From the NCBI RefSeq assembly GCF_001612725.1, contig NZ_BDAZ01000004.1:186001-250000 (forward strand): a stretch of 64,000 bases of DNA, read 5' to 3'. Of the stretch, positions 39,784 to 49,712 are shown in pieces; the stretch's first letter is position 1, and each line of letters starts with the position of its first letter. A program made the position numbers and the translations under genes. This DNA comes from Nocardia anaemiae NBRC 100462. GTDB lineage: Bacteria; Actinomycetota; Actinomycetes; Mycobacteriales; Mycobacteriaceae. The notes beneath the pieces are model-generated. The model was not told the origin of the DNA, did not search any database, and saw only the letters and a list, made by a program, of their open reading frames with translations.

Positions 39784-41581
39784 TCTCTCTCTTTTCGGCC
39801 ACGACCCGCTGTGGCTCGTCATCGGAAAATCCTTGGCGATCTTCGCCTTCCTGCTCCTCACGCCGATGATGGCGGTGTATCTGGAGCGCAAGATCGTGGC
39901 CTGGATGCAGATGCGCGTCGGACCGAACCGGGTCGGCCCCAAGGGCACACTGCAGGCCGTCGCCGACGGCGTGAAGATGGCGCTGAAGGAAGATATCGTC
40001 CCGGCGATCGTCGACAAGCCGATTTTCATTCTGGCGCCGGTCATTTCGGTGGTGCCCGCCTTCATGGCGTTCGCTGTCATCCCGATCGGGCCGGAGGTGT
40101 CGATCCTCGGCCACCGAACCGCACTGCAACTCACCGATCTGCCGGTGGCGGTGCTCTACATCCTGGCCATCACCTCGATCGGCGTGTACGGCATCGTGCT
40201 GGCGGGCTGGTCGTCGGGTTCGACCTATCCGCTGCTCGGCGGGCTGCGCTCGACCGCGCAGGTGATCTCCTACGAAATCGCGATGGCACTGTGCTTCGCG
40301 ACGGTGTTCCTGCTCGGCGGGACCATGGCCACCTCCGGCATCGTGAAAGCGCAGGAGGGCACCTGGTATGTCTTCCTGCTGCTGCCCTCGTTCCTGATCT
40401 ACTGTGTGTCGATGGTCGGTGAGACCAACCGCGCGCCGTTCGATCTGCCCGAGGCCGAGGGCGAGCTGGTCGGCGGCTTCCACACCGAATACTCCTCGCT
40501 CAAATTCGCCATGTTCATGATGGCCGAATACATCAATATGGCAACGGTTTCCGCGCTCGCCACCACACTGTTCCTCGGCGGCTGGCACGCACCGTTCCCG
40601 ATCAACCTGTGGGACGGCGCGAATTCCGGCTGGTGGCCCGCGCTGTGGTTCATCGCCAAGATGTGGACATTCCTGTTCGTGTTCATCTGGTTGCGCGGCA
40701 CGCTGCCCCGCCTGCGCTACGACCAGTTCATGAATCTCGGCTGGAAGCTGCTGATTCCGACCTCGCTGCTGTGGGTCATGGTGGTGGCCACCGCGCGGCT
40801 GCTGCAGAACGAGGGCTACCGGATCCAGACGCCGCTGCTGGTGATCAGCGGAATCATCATCTCCGGACTGATCGTGCTGATGTTCCTGCGGGCCGGGCGC
40901 AAACAAGGCGCGCCGCCGACGGTCGCCGAACCCGCCCCGGCCGCATCGGGCACCGCGGTCTTCCTCGGGTTCCCGACGCCGCCGCTGCCGGATCCATCGA
41001 CGCGACGTCCGGAACCCAAGGCGGGACTGCTGGAGCCACTGATGGGCTTCGCGGTCACCTTCCTGACCATGTTCAAGAAGCCCAACACCGAGTCGTATCC
41101 GGAACAGAAGGTACCGACCGCGCCCCGCTATCACGGCCGCCACCAGCTCAACCGGCATCCCGATGGCCTGGAGAAGTGCATCGGATGCGAGCTGTGCGCG
41201 TGGGCCTGCCCCGCGGACGCGATCTACGTCGAGGGCGCGGATAACACCGAGACCGAACGCTTCTCACCCGGCGAGCGCTACGGGCAGGTCTACCAGATCA
41301 ACTATCTGCGCTGCATCGGCTGCGGATTGTGCATCGAGGCGTGCCCGACCAGGGCGCTCACCATGACCAACGAGTACGAGATGGCCGATGACAATCGCGC
41401 CGATCTGATCTATGAGAAGGACCGGCTGCTGGCCCCGCTGCAGCCCGGGATGACCGCACCGCCGCACGCCATGTATCCCGGTGCGACCGAAGGCGATTAC
41501 TACCGCGGCAATGTCCCCGGCGGTGACAGCGGTTCGGATCGGGAGCCCGCCGCCGCGGGCGCGGAAGGAGGCACGCGGTGA
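39776..41581 (+). CDS. nuoHI: fused NADH-quinone oxidoreductase subunits H and I
   Basis: One open frame of 601 aa covers two normally separate subunits. Residues 1-375 are NuoH, with about eight or nine membrane helices and signatures [15 protein letters not shown] and [20 protein letters not shown]. Residues 376-420 are a Pro/Ala-rich linker. From Met423 the sequence is Nuo[16 protein letters not shown], then [12 protein letters not shown] and [12 protein letters not shown] for two 4Fe-4S clusters (N6a, N6b). No stop lies between them. ATG 41042, with GGAG six bases upstream (41032-41035), could also start a free NuoI. The product carries electrons toward N2 and forms the quinone entry channel. 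Confidence 0.93.
   Translation: MSDLSLFGHDPLWLVIGKSLAIFAFLLLTPMMAVYLERKIVAWMQMRVGPNRVGPKGTLQAVADGVKMALKEDIVPAIVDKPIFILAPVISVVPAFMAFAVIPIGPEVSILGHRTALQLTDLPVAVLYILAITSIGVYGIVLAGWSSGSTYPLLGGLRSTAQVISYEIAMALCFATVFLLGGTMATSGIVKAQEGTWYVFLLLPSFLIYCVSMVGETNRAPFDLPEAEGELVGGFHTEYSSLKFAMFMMAEYINMATVSALATTLFLGGWHAPFPINLWDGANSGWWPALWFIAKMWTFLFVFIWLRGTLPRLRYDQFMNLGWKLLIPTSLLWVMVVATARLLQNEGYRIQTPLLVISGIIISGLIVLMFLRAGRKQGAPPTVAEPAPAASGTAVFLGFPTPPLPDPSTRRPEPKAGLLEPLMGFAVTFLTMFKKPNTESYPEQKVPTAPRYHGRHQLNRHPDGLEKCIGCELCAWACPADAIYVEGADNTETERFSPGERYGQVYQINYLRCIGCGLCIEACPTRALTMTNEYEMADDNRADLIYEKDRLLAPLQPGMTAPPHAMYPGATEGDYYRGNVPGGDSGSDREPAAAGAEGGTR
41042..41581 (+). CDS. nuoI: possible internally started NuoI
   Basis: The in-frame ATG at 41042 sits exactly where independent NuoI proteins begin and follows GGAG with 6-bp spacing. 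If used it yields a 179-aa NuoI, close to the usual length. Whether both forms are made cannot be decided from sequence. Confidence 0.5.
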   Translation: MGFAVTFLTMFKKPNTESYPEQKVPTAPRYHGRHQLNRHPDGLEKCIGCELCAWACPADAIYVEGADNTETERFSPGERYGQVYQINYLRCIGCGLCIEACPTRALTMTNEYEMADDNRADLIYEKDRLLAPLQPGMTAPPHAMYPGATEGDYYRGNVPGGDSGSDREPAAAGAEGGTR

Positions 41582-42462
41582 CCGAATTCATCCTGGCCGC
41601 CCAGACCTTGGCGGCCGAGCCACTGACCCACACCTCGACCGGCGAGGCCGTCCAATTCTGGATCCTCGGCCCACTCGCCGTCATCGGCGCGCTCGGCATG
41701 GTATTCGCGGGCAAGGCCGTGCATTCGGCGATCTGTCTGGCCGCCACCATGATCGTGCTCGCCACCTTCTATATGGCCCAGGACGCGCTGTTCCTCGGCG
41801 TCGTGCAGATCGTCGTCTACACCGGCGCGGTCATGATGCTGTTCCTGTTCGTGCTCATGCTGGTCGGCGTCGACTCCCCCGAATCACTCGGGGAAACACT
41901 GCGCGGACAGCGGCTCTCGGCCACCGCGGTGGGACTCGGCTTCGGACTGCTGCTGATCAGCGGTATCGCCAACGGCATCCGCAACTCCGGAATCACCTAT
42001 CCGGCAAAGGGATTCGCCTATCAAGACGTGATCGGCCGACTCGCCGAGCTGATCTTCGTCCGATATGTGTGGGCCTTCGAACTCACCGGCGCGCTGCTCA
42101 TCACCGCCACCATCGGCGCGATGATCCTGGCGCACCGGGAGCATTTCGGCCCGCGCCTGGATCAGCGGGAGCTCTCGCGCCGCCGCTTCCGCGGCGCCTA
42201 CGATCCGGCCCGGCCCGCCGAACGCGCCACCCCACTGCCGACGCCCGGCGTGTATGCCAGGCACAACGCGGTCGATATCCCGGCACGGCTGCCGGACGGA
42301 TCCTTCGAGGAACTGTCGGTCAGCACCATCCTGCGGCACCGCCGCACCAGGGCGCTCACCGAGGCGGCGGTCATCTCGGTCGGTACGACCCCGACCTTCG
42401 CCCCCGAGGTCGACGAGTCCGAAACCCCCGCCCGCGAGGCAGACGAGGAAGGCAAGCGGTGA
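41578..42462 (+). CDS. nuoJ: NADH-quinone oxidoreductase subunit J
   Basis: GTG 41578 overlaps the nuoHI stop and gives 294 aa. Five membrane helices occupy residues 15-185, including [20 protein letters not shown], which contains the TMH3 pi-bulge region linked to proton pumping. The last 100 residues are a soluble acidic tail typical of actinobacterial NuoJ. It overlaps nuoK by 4 bp. Confidence 0.96.
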   Translation: MTEFILAAQTLAAEPLTHTSTGEAVQFWILGPLAVIGALGMVFAGKAVHSAICLAATMIVLATFYMAQDALFLGVVQIVVYTGAVMMLFLFVLMLVGVDSPESLGETLRGQRLSATAVGLGFGLLLISGIANGIRNSGITYPAKGFAYQDVIGRLAELIFVRYVWAFELTGALLITATIGAMILAHREHFGPRLDQRELSRRRFRGAYDPARPAERATPLPTPGVYARHNAVDIPARLPDGSFEELSVSTILRHRRTRALTEAAVISVGTTPTFAPEVDESETPAREADEEGKR

Positions 42463-42758
42463 ATCCTGAGAACTACCTGTTCCTGTCCGCCCTGCTGTTC
42501 ACCATCGGCGCGGCCGGTGTGCTGCTGCGGCGCAACGCCATTGTGGTGTTCATGTGCATCGAGCTGATGCTCAATGCGGTGAATCTCGCCTTCGTCACCT
42601 TCGCCAGGCTGCATTCGAATCTGGATGGTCAGGTATTCGCGTTCTTCACCATGGTGGTGGCCGCGGCCGAGGTCGTCGTCGGACTGGCCATCATCATGAC
42701 CATCTTCCGCACCCGCCGTTCGACCTCGGTCGACGACGCCAACCTGCTGAAGTTCTGA
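42459..42758 (+). CDS. nuoK: NADH-quinone oxidoreductase subunit K
   Basis: GTG 42459 gives 99 aa with three helices. The conserved glutamates of the proton path are in [15 protein letters not shown] and [17 protein letters not shown]. Size and order match the family exactly. nuoL follows after one base. Confidence 0.97.
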   Translation: MNPENYLFLSALLFTIGAAGVLLRRNAIVVFMCIELMLNAVNLAFVTFARLHSNLDGQVFAFFTMVVAAAEVVVGLAIIMTIFRTRRSTSVDDANLLKF

Positions 42759-42759
42759 C

Positions 42760-44646
42760 GTGGATACCGCAACGCTCTGGATACTGCCCGCCCTGCCGCT
42801 GGCCGGGGCCGTCGTGCTGCTGCTGGTCGGACGCTACAGCGATAAGTGGGGGCATCTGCTCGGCTGTGCCACCGCGCTGGCCTCGTTCGGCTTCGCCGCC
42901 GTCGCCTTCTTCCACATGCTCGACCGTGCCGATGCCGCCCGCGCGATCCACAAGGACTTCTTCAGCTGGGTGCCCGTCGATGGGTTGCGGGTGGACTTCA
43001 GCCTCCAATTGGACCAGCTCTCAGTATGTTTCGCGCTGCTGATCACCGGCGTCGGATCGCTGATCCACATCTACTCAGTCGGCTACATGAACCACGATCC
43101 GGGACGGCGGCGATTCTTCGCCTACCTGAATCTGTTCCTGGCGGCCATGCTGCTGCTGGTGCTGGCGGACAACTACCTGGTGCTGTATCTGGGCTGGGAG
43201 GGCGTCGGTCTGGCCTCGTACCTGCTGATCGGTTTCTGGTACCACAAGCCGACCGCGGCGACCGCCGCCAAGAAGGCGTTCGTGGTGAACCGGGTCGGTG
43301 ATATGGGGTTGGCGATCGCCATGTTCACCATGTTCGCGACCTTCGGCTCGATCGACTTCGGCTCGGTGTTCGCGACCGCGCCGCAGGCGGGCGAGGGCAC
43401 GCTCACCGCGATCGGGTTGTTGCTGTTGCTGGCCGCGTGCGGTAAGTCCGCGCAGGTGCCGCTGCAGTCCTGGCTCGGTGACGCGATGGAAGGTCCGACA
43501 CCGGTCTCCGCGCTCATCCACGCGGCCACCATGGTGACGGCAGGTGTGTATCTGATCGCGCGCTCCGGACCGATCTTCGATCTCGCGCCCAACGCGCGCC
43601 TCGGCGTGGTGCTGGTGGGTGCGGTGACGCTGCTGTTCGGTGCGATCGTCGGTTGCGCGAAGGACGACATCAAGAAGGCACTTGCGGCATCCACCATGAG
43701 CCAGATCGGGTACATGGTGCTGGCCGCGGGCCTCGGCCCGGCCGGATACGCGATCGCCATCATGCATCTGCTCACCCACGGCTTCTTCAAGGCCGGGCTG
43801 TTCCTCGGAGCCGGATCGGTCATGCACGCGATGGACGACGAAACCGATATGCACCGCTACGGCGGACTGCGCAAACTGCTGCCGGTCACCTACGTCACCT
43901 TCGGGCTCGGCTATCTGGCGATTATCGGAGTGCCGCCGTTCGCCGGATTCTTCTCCAAGGATCGGATCATCGAGGCGGCGTTCAACCAAGGCGGCGCAAG
44001 CGGTTTGGCTTTGGGCGCGGTGACGTTATTCGGTGCCGGGTTGACCGCGTTCTACATGACGCGCGTGATGATGATGACGTTCTTCGGCGAGCGACGCTGG
44101 AAGCCAGATACCCATCCGCATGAGGCACCAGCGGTGATGACCGGCCCGATGATTCTGCTCGCGATCGGTTCGGTGGCCGCGGGTGGGCTGTTCGTCCTCG
44201 GGTCGTCGCTGCAGAACTGGCTCGAACCCGTGGTCGGGGCGCATCACGGCGAGGAGGTCGTGCCCGCGGGTGTGGTGACCGCGCTGGCGCTGCTCGTGGT
44301 CGCTGTCGGAATCGGCTTCGCCTACTACCAGTACGCCCAGCGTGAGGTTCCCGAGACCGCACCGGAAGCGGTATCGGCATTGACCGTCGCGGCGCGCAAG
44401 GATCTCTACGGCGACGCGTTCAACGAGGGCGTATTCATGCGTCCGGGTGCGTATCTGACGCGGTCGCTGGTCTTCCTCGACAATCGCGGCATCGACGGCA
44501 TCGTCAACGGGACCGCCGCATTGATCGGCGGATTGTCCGGGCGCATCCGGAAGGTGCAGTCCGGGTTCGTGCGGTCCTATGCCCTGTCCATGTTCACCGG
44601 CGCGGCACTGGTGGCCGCCGCCCTGCTGGCAGTGAGGCTCTGGTGA
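42760..44646 (+). CDS. nuoL: NADH-quinone oxidoreductase subunit L (antiporter-like)
   Basis: This 628-aa distal proton-pumping subunit begins at GTG 42760. Antiporter-like signatures include [52 protein letters not shown] and [17 protein letters not shown]. The long lateral helix lies in the C-terminal third. It overlaps nuoM by 4 bp. Confidence 0.98.
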   Translation: MDTATLWILPALPLAGAVVLLLVGRYSDKWGHLLGCATALASFGFAAVAFFHMLDRADAARAIHKDFFSWVPVDGLRVDFSLQLDQLSVCFALLITGVGSLIHIYSVGYMNHDPGRRRFFAYLNLFLAAMLLLVLADNYLVLYLGWEGVGLASYLLIGFWYHKPTAATAAKKAFVVNRVGDMGLAIAMFTMFATFGSIDFGSVFATAPQAGEGTLTAIGLLLLLAACGKSAQVPLQSWLGDAMEGPTPVSALIHAATMVTAGVYLIARSGPIFDLAPNARLGVVLVGAVTLLFGAIVGCAKDDIKKALAASTMSQIGYMVLAAGLGPAGYAIAIMHLLTHGFFKAGLFLGAGSVMHAMDDETDMHRYGGLRKLLPVTYVTFGLGYLAIIGVPPFAGFFSKDRIIEAAFNQGGASGLALGAVTLFGAGLTAFYMTRVMMMTFFGERRWKPDTHPHEAPAVMTGPMILLAIGSVAAGGLFVLGSSLQNWLEPVVGAHHGEEVVPAGVVTALALLVVAVGIGFAYYQYAQREVPETAPEAVSALTVAARKDLYGDAFNEGVFMRPGAYLTRSLVFLDNRGIDGIVNGTAALIGGLSGRIRKVQSGFVRSYALSMFTGAALVAAALLAVRLW

Positions 44647-46262
44647 GTGAGTATCCCTGGTTGACCACGCTGTGGTTGCTGCCCGTCGTCGGCGCGGTGG
44701 TGGTGCTGCTATTGCCCGCTTCGCGGCGCACCCTGGCCCGCGGGCTGGCATTCGGTGTCGCCTCGGCGGTGTTGGTGCTCGGCATCGTTTTGGCCGTGCG
44801 CTTCGAACCCGGTGGGGCGCAATATCAGTTCGTCGAATCGCATGAGTGGATTCCGGCCTTCGGCGCGGGTTACACGCTGGGGTTGGACGGGATCGCGCTG
44901 GTGCTGGTGCTGCTCACCGCGGCGCTGGTGCCGCTGCTGATCCTGGCCGGTTGGAACGATGAGCGCGAGGTCGGCAGCGGGCGTCGGGTGTCGCACACCT
45001 ATGTCGCGTTGACGTTGCTCGTCGAGGCGATGGTGCTGATTTCCTTTGTCTCGCTGGATATTCTGCTGTTCTACGTGTTCTTCGAGGCGATGCTCGTCCC
45101 GATGTACTTCCTCATCGGCGGATTCGGGCCGCGCAGTGCCGATCTGGCCCATCGCCAGCAGCGCTCGCGGGCGGCGGTGAAGTTCCTGCTGTACAACCTG
45201 TTCGGCGGTCTGATCATGTTGGCCGCGGTGATCGGGTTGTATGTGCTCACCGCGCGGCAGGGACTCGGATCCGGATCGTCGGGCACCTTCGATTTCCGCA
45301 CCGTGGTGACGGCGGCCAATGCCGGACAGCTCGGTGCCGGTCCGGCGGTGCTGAACGCACTGTTCCTCGGGTTCATGTTCGCCTTCGCGGTGAAGGCGCC
45401 GCTGTGGCCGTTGCACACCTGGCTGCCCGATGCCGCGGTGGCGGCGACGCCGTCGAGTGCGGTGCTGATGATGGCGGTGGTCGACAAGGTCGGCACCTTC
45501 GGTATGTTGCGATACTGTCTGCTGCTGTTCCCGGACGCCTCGGGAACCTATGCGCCCCTGGTGATCACGCTCGCGGTGATCGGCATCATCTACGGCGCGC
45601 TGCTGGCCATCGGACAGACCGATGTGATGCGGCTGATCGCCTACACCTCGATCTCGCACTTCGGCTTCATCATTCTCGGCATCTTCGCGATGACCAGTCA
45701 GGGGCAGACCGGGGCCACGCTGTACATGGTCAACCATGGCATATCGACCGCGGCACTGTTCCTGATCGCGGGATTCCTGGTGTCGCGCAGGGGAACTCGG
45801 GCCATCGCCGCCTACGGCGGGGTGCAGAAGGTGGCACCGGTGCTGGCGGGCACCTTCTTGATCGCCGGTCTCGCCACCCTGTCACTGCCCGGTCTCGCGC
45901 CGTTCATCAGCGAATTCCTGGTGCTCCTCGGCACATTCACCCGCTACGGATTGGCGGCGGTGATCGCGACCGCAGCGTTGGTATTGGCGGCGCTGTATGT
46001 GCTGTGGATGTACCAGCGGATGATGACCGGGCCGGTCAAGGAGGGCAACGAGCGGCTCTATGACCTGGTGCCGCGCGAGGTGGCGGTGGTGGTGCCGTTG
46101 ATCGCGGCGCTGCTGTTCCTCGGTGTCTATCCGAAACCGGTGCTGGACTTCATCAATCCCGCGGTGGGTCAGACGCTGACCACCATCGGCGTCCACGATC
46201 CCGCGCCGAAGACGCCCGCGATCCCCGCAGCGGGGGCCGATCACGGAGGTGCCCACAAATGA
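44643..46262 (+). CDS. nuoM: NADH-quinone oxidoreductase subunit M (antiporter-like)
   Basis: This 539-aa proton-pumping subunit has [20 protein letters not shown] with the key Glu, [20 protein letters not shown] and [17 protein letters not shown]. The C-terminus ends in a His-containing tail ([10 protein letters not shown]). It overlaps nuoN by 4 bp. Confidence 0.98.
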   Translation: MSEYPWLTTLWLLPVVGAVVVLLLPASRRTLARGLAFGVASAVLVLGIVLAVRFEPGGAQYQFVESHEWIPAFGAGYTLGLDGIALVLVLLTAALVPLLILAGWNDEREVGSGRRVSHTYVALTLLVEAMVLISFVSLDILLFYVFFEAMLVPMYFLIGGFGPRSADLAHRQQRSRAAVKFLLYNLFGGLIMLAAVIGLYVLTARQGLGSGSSGTFDFRTVVTAANAGQLGAGPAVLNALFLGFMFAFAVKAPLWPLHTWLPDAAVAATPSSAVLMMAVVDKVGTFGMLRYCLLLFPDASGTYAPLVITLAVIGIIYGALLAIGQTDVMRLIAYTSISHFGFIILGIFAMTSQGQTGATLYMVNHGISTAALFLIAGFLVSRRGTRAIAAYGGVQKVAPVLAGTFLIAGLATLSLPGLAPFISEFLVLLGTFTRYGLAAVIATAALVLAALYVLWMYQRMMTGPVKEGNERLYDLVPREVAVVVPLIAALLFLGVYPKPVLDFINPAVGQTLTTIGVHDPAPKTPAIPAAGADHGGAHK

Positions 46263-47869
46263 GCAGTCTGCTCGCGGCGAGTATGCCCGCGCCGAGTATC
46301 GAATACGCCAAGTTGTCGCCGATGCTGATCGTGTTCGGGGTGGCGGTGGTCGGGGTGCTCGTCGAGGCGTTCGCGCCGCGTCGGCACCGGTATGCCATCC
46401 AGGTGCCGCTCGGGCTGGCCGGGTTGGTGGCGGCGCTGGTCGCGGTGCTGCGGTTGTCCGGCACCGAGGCGACCGCGATGGTCGGTGCGGTGGCGATCGA
46501 CGGCGTGACGCTGTTTCTGCAGGGCACGATTCTGGTGGTGTCGATTCTGGCGCTGCTGTTCATGGCCGAGCGCGGCGCGGAGCCACGGCCGCGGGTGCGG
46601 TCCGGTCCCGGGACGTGGAGTGTGGCCGCTGCCGCCGTCGGTGGTGGTGTGGACGCGTTCACGCCGCAGGCCTCCGCGGTGCCTGGTAGTGCGGGTGAAA
46701 TGGCTGCTGTCCGTGCCGGTGTCGCGACCACCGAGGTGTTCCCGCTGACCATGCTCGCGATCGGTGGGCTGCTGCTGTTTCCGGCGTCGAATGATCTGCT
46801 GACCATGTTCGTGGCGTTGGAGGTGTTGTCGCTGCCGCTGTATCTGCTGTGTGGGCTGGCGCGGCGCAAGCGGCTGCTCTCGCAGGAAGCGGCGCTGAAA
46901 TACTTTCTGCTCGGGGCGTTTTCGTCCGCGTTCTTCCTCTATGGCGTCGCGCTGTTGTACGGGCAGGCCGGGACGGTCAAGCTCGGTGGGATCGCCGATG
47001 CGATAACTCAGCATCCGCAGAACACCACCCTGGCATTGCTGGGGGTAGCGATGCTGGCGGTGGGGTTGCTGTTCAAGATCGGCGCGGTACCGTTCCAGTC
47101 CTGGGTGCCGGATGTGTATCAGGGCGCGCCGAGTTCGGTTACCGGTTTCATGGCCGCGGCGACCAAGATCGCCGCGGTCGGTGCGCTGTTGCGGGTGCTG
47201 CAGATCGCCGTGCCCGGTCTGCGGGACGACTGGCGTCCGGTGCTCGCCGCCATCGCCATCGCGACCATGGTGATCGGTGCGGTCATGGCGATCACCCAGA
47301 CCGACGTCAAACGCATGCTCGCCTACTCCTCGGTCGCGCATGCCGGATTCATCCTGACCGGTCTCGCCGCGGCGAACGAGGCGGGTACCTCGGCCATCCT
47401 GTTCTATCTGTTGGCATACGGCCTGGGCACGCTCGGCGCGTTCGCGGTGGTCAGCCTGGTTCGCGATATCGAAGGTGACGAGGCCACCGCGATGTCCCAG
47501 TGGGCCGGTCTCGGCCGCCGCTCCCCCTGGCTGGCAACGGTTTTCGCCCTGTTCCTGCTCTCCTTCGCTGGCCTGCCCCTCACCGGTGGCTTCGTCGCGA
47601 AGTTCGCGGTCTTCCAAGCCGCCGCCTCCGGCGACGCCACCTACCTGGTGATCGTCGGTGTCATCTCGAGCGCCATCGCCGCCTTCTTCTACATCCGCGT
47701 CATTGTCCTGATGTTCTTCACCGACCCACCCACCGACGCCCCGACCGTCGCCGCCCCATTCCTCACCACGACGGTCGTCGCATTCACCGCGGGCGCCACC
47801 GTCCTGCTCGGCATCATCCCGCAAACGCTGCTCGACTTGTCCGACCGCGCATCAACTTTCGTCCGCTGA
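46259..47869 (+). CDS. nuoN: NADH-quinone oxidoreductase subunit N (antiporter-like)
   Basis: This 536-aa subunit closes the operon. Motifs include MFVALEVLSLPLYLLCGLAR, KIGAVPFQSWVPDVYQGAPS and YSSVAHAGFILTGLAAANEA. An actinobacterial insertion of polar residues at about 105-155 separates early helices. It ends 7 bp before a strong hairpin terminator. Confidence 0.98.
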   Translation: MSSLLAASMPAPSIEYAKLSPMLIVFGVAVVGVLVEAFAPRRHRYAIQVPLGLAGLVAALVAVLRLSGTEATAMVGAVAIDGVTLFLQGTILVVSILALLFMAERGAEPRPRVRSGPGTWSVAAAAVGGGVDAFTPQASAVPGSAGEMAAVRAGVATTEVFPLTMLAIGGLLLFPASNDLLTMFVALEVLSLPLYLLCGLARRKRLLSQEAALKYFLLGAFSSAFFLYGVALLYGQAGTVKLGGIADAITQHPQNTTLALLGVAMLAVGLLFKIGAVPFQSWVPDVYQGAPSSVTGFMAAATKIAAVGALLRVLQIAVPGLRDDWRPVLAAIAIATMVIGAVMAITQTDVKRMLAYSSVAHAGFILTGLAAANEAGTSAILFYLLAYGLGTLGAFAVVSLVRDIEGDEATAMSQWAGLGRRSPWLATVFALFLLSFAGLPLTGGFVAKFAVFQAAASGDATYLVIVGVISSAIAAFFYIRVIVLMFFTDPPTDAPTVAAPFLTTTVVAFTAGATVLLGIIPQTLLDLSDRASTFVR

Positions 47870-47876
47870 GTCCCTG

Positions 47877-47915
47877 ACGACATCGCCGCACCCGACTCTG
47901 GTGCGGCGATGTCGT
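47877..47915. terminator. 16-bp-stem terminator at the end of nuo
   Basis: ACGACATCGCCGCACC (47877-47892) pairs perfectly with GGTGCGGCGATGTCGT (47900-47915) around a 7-nt loop, followed by GTTTC. It lies between nuoN and the convergent GNAT gene and can serve both directions. Confidence 0.9.
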
Positions 47916-47918
47916 GTT

Positions 47919-48482
47919 TCACGATGCGCCCGCGTCGCGTGTGGCGGCGTAGATGAGCATGTCGCGTCGGGTGCCGCCGATTTCCTCGTAGCTGTGCAGC
48001 AGGCCTTCGCGGAAGTATCCGCCGGATTCCGCGACGCGGATCGAGCCGGTATTCCATGGCTCGATATAGAGCTCGATGCGGTGCAGGCTGGGGATGGTCC
48101 AGGCGAAAGTCGTCAGGGCTTGTAGGGCGGCACCGGCGAATCCACGGCCGCGGTGGGCCGGGGAGACCGAATATCCCACTGCCGCTCGGCCTTTCGCCAG
48201 GTTTTGCAGCCAAAGACCGATCCCGCCGACAGCGTTGCCGGTTTCGGCGTCGGCTATGGCGAAGGAGAAACCGATTCCTTCGGCGTGCCTGCCGCGTTGA
48301 CGGTGCACCCAGTCCAGTGCCTCGGTGGCGGTCGGGAAAGCCGGCAAGCTCCCGATCAACGGGATGTACGGGTCCGCGCCCATCTCGATCGCGAGGTGGG
48401 TGTCGGCTTCGGTGTACTCCCGCAGGATGATCGGGCCGTAGGTCGGTGGCGTGTTGGGCCAAGGTGGTAGCTGCTGTGTCAT
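47919..48482 (-). CDS. GNAT-family (RimJ/RimL-like) N-acetyltransferase
   Basis: This 187-aa GNAT protein has an acetyl-CoA-binding motif A (GYSVSPAHRGRGFAGAALQA), followed by LHRIELYIEPWNTGSIRVAE and SGGYFREGLLHSYEEIGGTR, the arrangement of RimJ/RimL ribosomal-protein acetyltransferases and their many relatives. It acetylates an amine of unknown identity in the cytoplasm. It converges on nuo with a shared terminator. Its neighbour upstream is an SDR 16 bp away. Confidence 0.92.
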   Translation of the reverse strand: MTQQLPPWPNTPPTYGPIILREYTEADTHLAIEMGADPYIPLIGSLPAFPTATEALDWVHRQRGRHAEGIGFSFAIADAETGNAVGGIGLWLQNLAKGRAAVGYSVSPAHRGRGFAGAALQALTTFAWTIPSLHRIELYIEPWNTGSIRVAESGGYFREGLLHSYEEIGGTRRDMLIYAATRDAGAS

Positions 48483-48498
48483 GTGTCCCCCTAGCCGA

Positions 48499-49236
48499 TC
48501 AGTGCAGGTACGAGGCTCCGTTGACGTTCAGGACTGCGCCGGAGCTCCATGTGGCTTCCGGCGAGGCGAGATAGCGGACGGCGGAGGCGATTTCTTCGGG
48601 TTGGGCAACGCGGTCGAAGGGGCTCTGAGCGCGGACCTCGTCGGTGACGCGGGACGCGACACGTTCGGTTGCGACGAATCCCGGTGCCACCGAGGCGACG
48701 GCAATTCCGTAGGGGGCCAAATACACCGCGAGCGATTGGCCGAGGGCATGGACGCCTGCCTTCGTGGCACCATAGGCGGGATAGTCGGGTTCACCGCGGA
48801 ATGCGCCGCGGGATCCGATATTGATGATGCGGCCCGGCACCTCGTTATCGATCATGTGGCGGGCGGCGCAGTAGGAGATATTGGCCGTGCCGAAAAGGTT
48901 GACGTCCATGGTCTTGCGCCACACCTGCTGCCAGTCCGCGTACGAGGTTTTCGCGAGGGGATGCGGAAGGTTCACCGCTGCATTGTTGACCAGCACGTGC
49001 ACGGTGCCGAGCCCCTCGACCGCCGCCGCGACGATCGCTTCGGCGGCTTCCGGCGAACCGATATCGCCTTCGACGAGGACATGCCCGTCACCCGGCAACC
49101 GCCGCAACGTCTCCTCGGCATCTGCGCGCCCGGAGGAGTAATGCACCGCCACCCGGTCGCCGTTCTCAGCGAATGCCACAGCAATCGCCCGCCCGATCCC
49201 CCGCGAAGCACCCGTCACCAACACACCACGACTCAT
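48499..49236 (-). CDS. classical SDR oxidoreductase
   Basis: ATG 49236 behind GAAGGG gives 245 aa. The cofactor motif is VLVTGASRGIGRAIAVAF at the very N-terminus, with NNAA at about 85. The catalytic Ser is in IINIGSRGAF, YxxxK is YGATK, and VASVAPGFVATERVA completes the active-site region. It resembles FabG-type 3-oxoacyl reductases in size and ending (SGAVLNVNGASYLH), but it lies outside a fatty-acid operon, so its substrate is open. It may be cotranscribed with the GNAT gene. Confidence 0.92.
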   Translation of the reverse strand: MSRGVLVTGASRGIGRAIAVAFAENGDRVAVHYSSGRADAEETLRRLPGDGHVLVEGDIGSPEAAEAIVAAAVEGLGTVHVLVNNAAVNLPHPLAKTSYADWQQVWRKTMDVNLFGTANISYCAARHMIDNEVPGRIINIGSRGAFRGEPDYPAYGATKAGVHALGQSLAVYLAPYGIAVASVAPGFVATERVASRVTDEVRAQSPFDRVAQPEEIASAVRYLASPEATWSSGAVLNVNGASYLH

Positions 49237-49327
49237 CCCTTCACCCTGCCACGAACATTCCGCTGCTCTCACGTTTTGGGAAGAGGTGCTCGGAGCCGGA
49301 TGAGCTTGCGTCCGGCTCCGATCGTGC

Positions 49328-49648
49328 TCAGTTGCCGTACTGTTTGGTTTCTGGGCGTTCGATCATGATCCCGTGAGCCGGTTTCTCGGCCACCGGCCGA
49401 TGCTCGACTCCGCGCGGAACGACGAAAATCTCACCAGGACCGAGCGTCACCGGCTCGCGGCCCCGCAATTCGATGCGGAAGGCGCCGTTCCAGCACAGAA
49501 ACAGCTCGTCCTCGTCGTGGTGGTGCCAGGGGAATGCGCCGTGGAAGCGAGCGATGCGGACCACGGCGTCATTGGCGGTGGCCAGGTCCCGCGGCTGCCA
49601 TGGTCCGGTCAGGTTGTCGATGACATCGGTGATGGAGATCTTGCTCAT
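49328..49648 (-). CDS. small cupin-domain protein
   Basis: This 106-aa single cupin has motif 1 as FPWHHHDEDELFLCWNG, providing His and Glu metal ligands, and motif 2 as GEIFVVPRGVEHRPVA with the last His. The family covers small-molecule dioxygenases, isomerases and binding proteins. It is divergent from a MocR-type regulator 64 bp away and is the only good target candidate for it. The function may therefore involve a PLP-linked or amine metabolite (inference). Confidence 0.9.
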   Translation of the reverse strand: MSKISITDVIDNLTGPWQPRDLATANDAVVRIARFHGAFPWHHHDEDELFLCWNGAFRIELRGREPVTLGPGEIFVVPRGVEHRPVAEKPAHGIMIERPETKQYGN

Positions 49649-49687
49649 GACTTCATCCTCGTGACGACAGGGGTCGCGCCCCTAGAG

Positions 49688-49705
49688 CCAATCGGGCAGA
49701 ATTGG
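49688..49705. promoter_or_regulatory. candidate MocR operator
   Basis: CCAAT (49688-49692) and ATTGG (49701-49705) form an inverted repeat 8 bp before the MocR start, and the CCAATC element repeats at 49719. MocR regulators bind paired elements in such divergent regions. This assignment is inferred. Confidence 0.4.
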
Positions 49706-49712
49706 TTTGCGC

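Noticed and set aside
46241..47824. A 527-aa open frame antisense to nuoN
   Set aside because: Gln/His/Arg-rich composition typical of the complement of GC-rich coding DNA. nuoN is certain on the other strand. Similar antisense frames over nuoH, nuoL, nuoM, cbbL and katG were rejected for the same reason.
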